From positions 13,610,402-13,674,401 of the forward strand of contig NC_054756.1 of assembly GCF_018143015.1 (NCBI RefSeq): a DNA stretch of 64,000 bases, in the 5' to 3' direction. Below, piece after piece: positions 23,701-34,251 of this stretch (within the stretch, counting starts at the first letter, position 1; every line of letters starts with the position of its first letter). A program made the position numbers and the translations under genes. This stretch comes from Lytechinus variegatus (lineage: Eukaryota > Echinodermata > Echinoidea > Temnopleuroida > Toxopneustidae). The notes under the pieces were generated by a model that was not told the origin of the DNA, did not search any database, and worked only from the letters and a program-made list of their open reading frames with translations.

Positions 23701-26700
23701 CTCAGCCCTCAATTTTGTAACATCCATGCATGCAAGAGCCTACATGTACATGTGAATTGTGATACTGATATCAGTTTGAATACAATAATGTACATGTACA
23801 TGTAGAATTTGAGTGACAGGATGTTGATAATTTAATTATCAGATCCTTTATACCCTTTTTAGACAGGCTAAAATTTCCTTAACCCCGTACTATTGGTGGG
23901 GCTAAATGGCAATTTAGCCCCACCTATAGTACGGGGTTAAGCTTAGCCCACTTTCGTTTTACACAGCGTTTTTGCAAAGTGGGCTAACCCCACCTATAGT
24001 ACGGGATTATTTGGCCCTGCAAAAAAGCAGGGTTATCCCACCAATTGCGGTGCTAAGAGCAATAGTACGGGGTTAAGATCGCATGTGTAAAACGAAAGTG
24101 GGCTAAGCTTAACCCCGTACTATAGGTGGGGCTAAATGGCAATTTGGCCCCACCTATAGTACGGGGTTAAGGAAATTGTAGCGTGTGTAAAACGTGTACG
24201 AGTGAAGCACTTGTACTACGAATGATCGACAAAAACCACTAGTCCGGGGTTAGCGAGTTTCGTGTGTAAAAAGCAAGCATTCCTTATCCGGGGTTAGCAA
24301 TAACAATTTGGCATGTGTGAAAAGGAAAAAAAATAGTACGGGGTTAAGGATAGTACGGGGTTAGCGATAGTCCGGGTTAAGAAAATCCTGTGTAAAAAGG
24401 GCAATAGACAGCTTGTGCTTATGAATGGGAGGTACATGTATGGAATTCATAAACTGCTTGCAATGTCTGAATATCACAGATTTGCGAAGTCGTATTTGAA
24501 ATTAGGAACTTTGCCAACTTTGTTGTAGAATAATACTGTTTACACTATTCATTTTCATTTTTGGAATGATGTCTATTGTCATGCAGTGATTTCTTTTTGT
24601 TTCAGTTCTTTCTCTTTCTTGGTATTGCATTTTATTTGCCTTTGATTCCTATTTCCCCATGTATAGTACAGTGTACTAGTATTTAAGTTCTCTTTCTTTT
24701 TTTGTTCGATTCTTGGTTTCTGTCTCCTTATATTTTTCTTCATCCCCTCTTACCAACTTCCATATATCCTTATATCCTCTTCCTTACATTGTAGTACTGA
24801 TTTCTCTCAATATTGTTACATATATGAATAATTGTAGAAGAATTGTGAAAGCAATTACATTCATCTATTAGTTATTTCCCTTTAAGGATAGCCAAGAATT
24901 GTAAAGAACATTCAAGAATGTCTTTTTATTATGCAGGCCTTGCCTATTTAAAGGCCAAGGAGTTGTATTGTTATTTCTGAATAGAGATTAGGAACAATAG
25001 GCTTAGCTATGTTATTGACACTCTTGATTCAAGGAGGTCATTCAAGATTCAAGAGTGTTCTGGATTTTGACTGCTCCTGAAAGAAGAAAGTTTTTTTAAA
25101 GAAAATGCTAGAACCTTCCTTAATAGTGAGTTCTAGAAGAATAGCTGCAAACTATATAAAGCTGGTGGATTCTTCAAGATTATCATCACATCATATTAGA
25201 TCACTTGACCACACCATCACATCATATGAGAGCAGGAGATCACATCACATCATATGAGATCACTTCACCAGATCAGATCAGAGCAGTTTATGCATCAATG
25301 AACTGTTTGCAGTTATTTTGAGAAATTATCAGTTCTCATCGAGATCATCAACATCATCAACCTGTTCAATGAACACGCTTCAACCCATGGATTACTGAAA
25401 TTGACTGTTAATCATCATCAACATCGTCTTCACGGACATTTCAACTCGTAGCAGTGACTCTTATTATTCATCGGACTTCAACATCAGTTTCATCATCGCC
25501 ATCATTGTGAATTTTCGCCAGTCAACTGGGATTTTTATCATTTGGATTATTACTTGGATATAGCATCATCACTTCGGGATTTTACATCGGACACTTCAAG
25601 AGATTTATGTAAGATCATTATTTGTTTTATTTTATGTATAATTATTTCCTGTAATAAAAAAAGGAAAATTCAAACTTTATATTTAAAAATCTTCTTTGTT
25701 ATTTGTTGCAGTATCGTAACAAATAATTTTGGGGGCTTGTCCGGGAAACGAAAACCAAATTTGTACAAGCCAAGGCAATTTGAAACGAAAACCAAATTTG
25801 TACAAGCCAATTTGAAACTAAAAAAAAACCAGTTTTTCAGGAAGCGAAAGCCAATTGTGAGACGAAAGTCAGTTTGAAACAAAAACCAATTTGAATTGAA
25901 AACATTTTGGAAATTTTTGGAAAGTTCTAGAATATACTGTACTGTGTTATTACTTGGTTGTATTTGTGTATATTCACTATGGCTACATTTGATGTTGAAG
26001 AATTTCTTGCAATGACAGAATTGTCATATGATCATTTGAAGTCACTGAAGAAGGATGATTTGATAACAGTTTGTGATCGTTTGGGTGTATCTCTAGCCCC
26101 AGGTTTAAAGAAGGCAGAGATAATTGACTTGTTAGCTAGTCACATGAAGCTTACAGAGGAGTCTGAAACTTCTATCAATATTTCAGACGATGCTCAGATA
26201 CAACTGGCAAACATTGAATTGGAAAAGGAAAGAATCAAAGAAAACCTTGAGAAGGAAAGAATCAAAGAAAACCTTCAAAAGGAAAGAATCAGAGAAAACA
26301 TTGAAATGGAGAAAATGAGATTGGAGTACCAGTTAAAGTTGAAAGAAATGGAGTTAGCTCATGCAAATACTAATACTAACTCTGTTAAAGATAAATCTCC
26401 CCAAGGCTTTGATGTGGCGAAAAATATTCGCCTTGTGCCAAAATTTGATGAAGAGGGAGTTGATACATATTTTGTGTCATTTGAAAAAGTGGCCAAGAGA
26501 CTAAATTGGCCCGAGGAATACTGGACTCTTCTCCTCCAAAGCGTTTTTGTTGGAAAGGCTGCAAAAGTCTATTCTTCACTCTCTGAAACGCAATCATGTG
26601 ACTATGCTACAGTAAAAGAAACAATTCTCAATGCATATGAGTTGGTACCAGAAGCGTACAGACATAAATTTAGGAACATGCAAAGACAAACAGGCCAGAC

Positions 26701-29700
26701 GTATGTTGAATTTGCTAGGGAACAAGAAATGATGTTCGATAAGTGGTACAGATCACTGAAAGTTGACAAAGATTTTGTTCACCTTAGGGAAGTTGTCCTC
26801 CTAGAAGAATTCAAAAAGAGTCTTCCTTTTGGCATTAAATCTCACTTAGATGACCATAGAGTTACTGAAGTCAGTAAAGCAGCCATAGTAGCTGATGAAT
26901 TTGAGGTCACACATAAGGGTAGTGGAGATAGGCCTCCTTTCAAGAATTATTGGAAAAAGAAAGGTAAAGGGTCATTTGAATCCCACAATAAACCTAGTGA
27001 GGGAAAATATGCAAGCAAGGACAAAGACGCTAATAAGGATCAGGCTAGTGGGGGCACAGAATCAACCAAACGGTCTGAGAGTCGTAGTTCCAAAATTTGT
27101 ACTCATTGTCATAAATCGGGACATTTGAAAGAATCATGTTGGAAATTGGTTGGAATGCCAACCAAAACTAAGAAAGACATGGGTTTTGTCAAGCAAACAA
27201 GTGTTCCCTCGATGGAGTTTGTTCCATCAGAGCCCAATCAAGATGTTGAGAGTGTTTCTCTGGTATTTGCTGATAAAGTTAAACAGGTTGATGAAACTTT
27301 TAGAAGTTTTTTTGCATGATGGTGAAGTATCCCCTTGTTCGACTGGTGCTGCTGGTAGGTCAGTGGTGATCCTTAGGGATACAGGGGCTGCACAGTCCCT
27401 GATGGTGCCAGGTGATTCGGCTCTTCCTCCGGAGAGTTCAGAGAATGCCAACGTCTTAGTTCAAGGTATTGGCCCAAATTTCATGTCGGTTCCTTTGCAT
27501 AAGGTCGACTTAAAGTGTGACCTAGTTAGTGGTCCTGTGACTGTTGGTGTCGTTCCAGAATTACCCATGAAAGGTGTTGATTTCTTGTTAGGTAACGACT
27601 TGGCTGGAGATAAAGTTGTTGCATCTCCAGTGGTTTCGGAAAAGCCCGTTGAGGTAGCTGAAACTGAATTGTTGCAGGAAGATTTTCCAGGGATTTTCCC
27701 GGATTGTGTTGTTACTAGGTCTCAGACTCGTAGAGCTGAAAAGGATGATGCGGAATCTGCTGATGTAGAGGAGAGTACTGATGTCTGGTTAGCTGAAACC
27801 TTTTTCAAGGATTTGAATGGGGATAGTGTTGAAGGCTCTGTTGCTAACAATGATAGTTTGTTTAGTAAATCCTCCCTTGTACAGGCACAACAGGCAGACC
27901 CAGAATTAAAAAGCTTGTCACAAAAAGCATGTTCTGAGGCTGAGGCTGATAAGGTTCCTGAGTGCTTTTATGTCAAAGATGACATTTTGATGAGGAAATG
28001 GAGACCTCCCCGGAGACCAGCTGATGAAGATTGGTGTATAATTCACCAGGTTGTAGTTCCTCCTTGTTACCGCACAGATATTCTGAAAATGGCTCATGAG
28101 TTACCTATGGCAGGTCATGTCGGTATTCGGAAGACAGAAGATAGAATTATGAGGCATTTCTATTGGCCTAAGATGCACAAAGATGTTGTGCATTTCTGTA
28201 AGACATGTCACACATGTCAGATTATTGGTAAGGCACAGCCTTCTATCAAGCCTGCTCCATTGATACCCATTCCTGCATTTGATGAACCTTTTACTAGGGT
28301 TCTTGTTGATTGTGTCGGACCCTTACCCAGAACGAGGTCGGGTCACAGATTTCTCCTGACAATTATGGACTTGTCTACACGGTTTCCAGAGGCGATACAT
28401 GTACCTTTGAGAAGTATCACTGCAAAGACAGTGGTGCAGGCGTTAGTGCAGTTTTTCACTAGGTACGGTCTGCCAAAGGAAATTCAATCTGATCAAGGGT
28501 CAAATTTCATGTCAGGAATATTTCAGCAAGTTATGAAGGAGTTGGGAATAAAGCAGATTAAGTCTTCTGCTTATCACCCACAGTCCCAAGGAGCGTTAGA
28601 ACGCTATCATCAGACTTTGAAGACCATGATTAGGGCTTATTGTGAAGACTATCCCGATGACTGGGATAAAGGGATCTCATTCCTACTGTTTGCAACCAGG
28701 GATTCCCCGAATGAGTCCACAGGTTTCAGTCCATTTGAATTGGTCTATGGTCATGAGGTTAGGGGTCCTCTAAAGCTTATCAAAGAGAGGTTTATGGTTC
28801 AGGATGATTTATTTATTTATTTATTTATTTCACATCTTTATCCAGAGTAGCCTGTTCAGCTTCATACAAACAAATATGCAAAATTACACAATATATACAA
28901 TTAAAATATTCATTAAAAATCGCTGGTCTTCCACAGGGCTCTGCATAAATACCAAAAAACATATATTTCATAACATAAAGAAAACATAAGTAAAGAAAAT
29001 ATATATACACATCAGAATAAGATTTGGAATGAGAAAGTAAAAGGACATGGTAAGATAGGAAGAAAGAGATAGAGAGAGAGAAAGGGCCAGAGGTAAACAG
29101 AGAGAGAGTTCAGGAGCAAAGGTAATTATGTAATATTTGACCAGTCAGGCATATTCTTAAGAATAGCATAAGATAGCATAGGATAAAAACCAAATCGAGG
29201 AAGTGATCATACATTTCTAATAAAACACAATACATGTAGCATGTGCTGTAAGTATGAGAAGTGATGTCATATTCTTATCTGTGATTATATCATTTTAGGA
29301 GTAATTTAAAGGAGGCTGGCCGCTTTTCTAGTCGCGTAGCGTCCGGAAGGTTGTTCCACTTTGTGGCACCTGAATAAAGGAAAGAATTTTGATAAAAAGA
29401 GGTGGAACATTTTGGGAGTCTCAAAATCAGTTTATTTGATCGTCTAGAGTTCCTCATTAGTACGGTGTCTAGAAGTACAATTCTACGTGAAAGTATAGGT
29501 GGGGCAAGTTCATGAATTATTTTAAACATTGTGCAGCAGGCAGATTTCCAAAAAAGTTTGTCCAATGTTGGCCAAGATAATTTATTAAATACTTCATTGG
29601 ACGGGGTTTCCCAAGTTAAGTGTGAAATTAAGTATGCTGCCCTTTTATGTAGGCGATTAAGGATATCGTAATTGACATCACTTCTCCCTGTCCACACATT

Positions 29701-32700
29701 GCAACAATAGAGAATATGGGGCACTATATACCCCCAGTAAATCTGTGACAATTGTTCAGCGGAGAAGGTAGATCTCAGTCTCCTCAAAATACCCAACTTT
29801 TGCTTAACATCTTTTGCAACTTTGTTTGTATGACTCCTAAAGTCTAGATATGAGTCAATGATAACACCAAGGCATTTATATTCATTTACACATGCTATGG
29901 ATTTTCCGTCTATAATAATATCTAAGTTTTTATTTTGTAATGTGCAAACTCTTTGACGTGAACCAAGTAGCATTGTCTTAGTCTTATCGACATTGAGAAT
30001 AAGCTTGTTTCGAATTAACCATTCATGTGTTCGCTTCATTACTTCATTAAGCTGTGTTTCAATGTCGTGTTTAGATGTGCCTGATACAGATATGGTCGTA
30101 TCATCGGCATACATGAACACAGATCCAGATGATGATGTAAACCTTCTAGACTATGTGTCAAAGTTTAGAGAAAGGCTCTCAAAAGCTTGTGATGTGGCTA
30201 AGGAACACTTGAAAGAGTCGCAGGGAAAAATGAAAGCTCATGCTGACAAAAATGCAAAAGAGCGAAGTTTCAAGCCTGGAGACAAAGTATTAGTGTTGTT
30301 GCCTTTGCAAGGTGAGCCCTTGAAAGCTAGGTTTAGTGGTCCCTACATAGTGAAAAAGAAATTGAATGATGTCAACTATGTGATCAGTACCCCTGATCGA
30401 AGAAAGTCTCAAAGAGTTTGTCATGTAAACATGTTGAAAGAATACTTTGAGCGAGAGGCTAGTCAGCCAATAGGTACAACACAGGTCAAAGAAGAAGAAA
30501 AACATGTAGATGTACATGAAGAAGAATGTTATGGAAAGACAGATAATGAATTGTCTTATACAGATGTATCTAAGAACGAACCATGTGGTATAAAGTTGTC
30601 TAACTCAGAGATGTTAAGAAACATGGATGAGGCATTAAAACACCTGCCTGAAGATCAAAGAAATGATATATCTGGCCTGTTAAGAGAATATGAGAATGTA
30701 TGTAAAGACAAACCAGGTCGTACACCTTTAACTGTACATGATGTAGACGTAGGTGATGTAAGATCTATCAAACAGAATCCTTATAGGCTCAATCCAAGCA
30801 AGTTGGAAATGGTGAATAAGGAAATACAGTTTATGTTAGATAATGACATAATCGAACCGAGTCAGAGTAGTTGGAGTTCTCCCATTGTAATGGTTCCAAA
30901 GCCAGACGGCTCTCAGAGATTTTGCATTGATTACCGAAAGGTAAATGCAGTAACTAAGACTGACTCGTATCCAATTCCTAGGTTAGAAGATTGTATTGAT
31001 AGGGTTGGAAATTCTGCCTATATCACAAAGATAGACTTGCTTAAAGGATATTGGCAAGTGCCACTGACTGACCGAGCCAAAGAGATATCAGCCTTTGTTA
31101 CACCTGAAGGCTTGTTTCAATGCAAAGTCATGCCTTTTGGAATGAAAAATGCACCAGCAACCTTCCAAAGGTTGACAAATCAAGTGATTGCCGGACTTGA
31201 CAATTGTGTCGTATACATTGACGACATCCTAGTATACAGTGATACTTGGAATGATCATCTGAATCATTTGCGAGCACTGTTTGACAGGCTGGACAAAGCC
31301 AATCTAGTAGTGAATCTGATGAAGAGTGAATTTGCCAAGGCAAAAGTCACATATCTTGGTCATGTGGTTGGTCAAGGGCAAGTGCTACCAAGAGAAGCCA
31401 AGATACAAGCTATCTTAGACTTCCCAATTCCCACAACTAAGAAAGAATTGCTCAGATTCTTAGGTATGAGTGGCTTCTACAGGAAATTTGTTCCAAATTT
31501 CAGTACAGTGGTTAGTCCTCTGACAAACCTGCTGAAGGCAAAAGTGAAGTATGTTTGGTCTGACGAATGTCAAAGATCATTTGAGAAATTAAAGGCCATT
31601 TTGGTGAATGAGCCTGTTTTGGCAGCTCCAAACTTCACAAAGCCATTCAAAGTAGCTATTGATGCATGTGATGTTGGAGTAGGAGCAGTATTGCTCCAAG
31701 AAGATGAAGAAGGCATCGAAAAACCAGTGTGCTACTTCTCTAAGAAACTCAATAGATTTCAGAAGAAGTACTCAACTATTGAAAAAGAGGCCCTGAGTCT
31801 CGTACTAGCCCTTCAGCAGTTTGAGGTGTATCTAACCAATGGAGAGATTACAGTCTATACAGATCACAATCCTCTTGTGTTTTTGGAGAAATTCAAAACA
31901 AAGAATCAAAGACTGTACAGATGGAGCCTAATGCTCCAACCATTCCCTTTGAAAATTGTACACATAAAGGGAAAGAATAATGTAATTGCTGATGCTCTAT
32001 CAAGAGTATAAAAAGTGAAATTATTCATGATTTTGACCAAGTGTGTCATTTGAAGAAAACATCTTTGATGTTCATTTATTTTAACATGTTCGTTAAGTAC
32101 TATATCTTTGTACACGATAACTGTAAATGATTTATCAAGATGACTTTGAACAGTTAAAAGAAAAAATAATCATAAAGAAACCTTTACTACGGTAAAGCTT
32201 TCTTTTCCCTGGTGGGGGAGGTGTTACATATATGAATAATTGTAGAAGAATTGTGAAAGCAATTACATTCATCTATTAGTTATTTCCCTTTAAGGATAGC
32301 CAAGAATTGTAAAGAACATCACATCATATGAGAGCAGGAGATCACATCACATCATATGAGATCACTTCACCAGATCAGATCAGAGCAGTTTATGCATCAA
32401 TGAACTGTTTGCAGTTATTTTGAGAAATTATCAGTTCTCATCGAGATCATCAACATCATCAACCTGTTCAATGAACACGCTTCAACCCATGGATTACTGA
32501 AATTGACTGTTAATCATCATCAACATCGTCTTCACGGACATTTCAACTCGTAGCAGTGACTCTTATTATTCATCGGACTTCAACATCAGTTTCATCATCG
32601 CCATCATTGTGAATTTTCGCCAGTCAACTGGGATTTTTATCATTTGGATTATTACTTGGATATAGCATCATCACTTCGGGATTTTACATCGGACACTTCA

Positions 32701-34183
32701 AGAGATTTATGTAAGATCATTATTTGTTTTATTTTATGTATAATTATTTCCTGTAATAAAAAAAGGAAAATTCAAACTTTATATTTAAAAATCTTCTTTG
32801 TTATTTGTTGCAGTATCGTAACAATATTTTATGCCCCCATGTTATCTCTCTCTTTCTTGTTTTATCTATTTGATTCTTTTATAATCTGATCGCTCTGTCT
32901 CCCTCTTCTGTTTCCTTTCTATTAATCCCTGCCCCTTCGTACCCCTGTCTTTCTATTCAACCTTCCTACAGTGTAAAGTCTGTTATCTACCACCATGCTC
33001 TGCCTCTAAATGTACACATGTGCCCCCTCTTTCCTTCTTTTATCCTCTGTTTCCTTTCCATGTCTTTCTGTTCAATCATTCTAAATGTACATGTATCCTC
33101 CCCTTCTGTCTCCCCCTCTTTCATTCTTTTTTCCAAGGTGTTGACCAACATTTGCCACTCTCCACCAGTTGTAGTAAAATGGGTACCTGGTACATGTAGG
33201 AATAAATCATTCAATGCTTGAGTACCTGGGGGCCACTTTACAAAGCTGTTCGTAACATATGAGTAACTTTAGGAACGACTGGTGAACCTTTTACACGTGC
33301 TTAACCATCGCCAATGAATGTACCATTTGCCACTAGAAAGGATCACCAGTCATTCTTAAAGTTGCTCTTAACTTACAAAAAGCTTTATGAAACACACACT
33401 AGGTTGGTGTTTCATATTAAGCTGTTCGTAAAATACGCATGACTGGTGATCCTCTCTTGTGCTATGGGACATCCCTATGTAATTGGTATACATGTACATG
33501 GTTGACCTATTACATGTTCCAGTCGTGCGTAACTTTACGTAACTTTATGAAACACCCACCTGATCCTGGTAGCCATATAACATGGGGTAATTGCAAGCAG
33601 CATTCAAATATTGTATTAAGTTCGTTATTAATGATTTATTGTTATTATTGTCTCCCACTCTGTAGTTCTACTGCATTGCCTGTATCTGGGCCTGCTACAA
33701 ACACACCGCCAGTGTGGAGCTGAGAGAGATCGAGCAATGTCCTGACACAGAGGTAAATATCCTGCAAACATTTGAATTGCTTGTTCTTGCTAAAGGCTAA
33801 AGTACCTATGTAACTTCTGAAGGTTTCCATGGCAAAGAAGAATAGTGTAGTAGGTTTCACAGTAGACCATGGACATGTATCTTTCTTGGGCAAAATTTCA
33901 GAGATTGGGTAGTCCTTTTTATGACCAACATTTACCTAAGATACATGGTGTAGGTACCGTGAAACCTACTACAATAAAGTACAGTACCTAATTGAACAAA
34001 TTCATTTCCAACTTGTACAGTGTACAGTACAGAGGAGGGGGTAGATGAATACATGTAGATTATAGGAAGAATAGCTGAAGGAAGTGGATGGGGATAGGAG
34101 AAAGATTTGATTAACAGATCAACTAGATATATGGATATTATGTAGGAGAAGTAACAGTGGTAGTAGTAGAAGTAGTAGTAGTA

Positions 34184-34251
<68 letters not shown>

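Larger units (their letters stand above)
24814..32823 (+). mobile_element. Gmr1-like Ty3/Gypsy-group LTR retrotransposon
   Basis: About 8.0 kb with two LTRs (TGTTAC...GTAACA) and ATAT, or AATAT if one base is shared, at both flanks as the target duplication. It has a tRNA-Pro-type primer site, gag, protease, integrase, then reverse transcriptase and RNase H, and a purine tract before the 3' LTR. Integrase ahead of RT is the Ty1/copia-like order that defines the Gmr1 group of Ty3/Gypsy elements of deuterostomes. The LTRs look identical over their shared length, so the insertion is young. It is nearly whole, with long open frames, and has one obvious break, a LINE nested in pol. It lies sense in the LAPTM4 intron between exons C and D. 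Confidence 0.9.
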
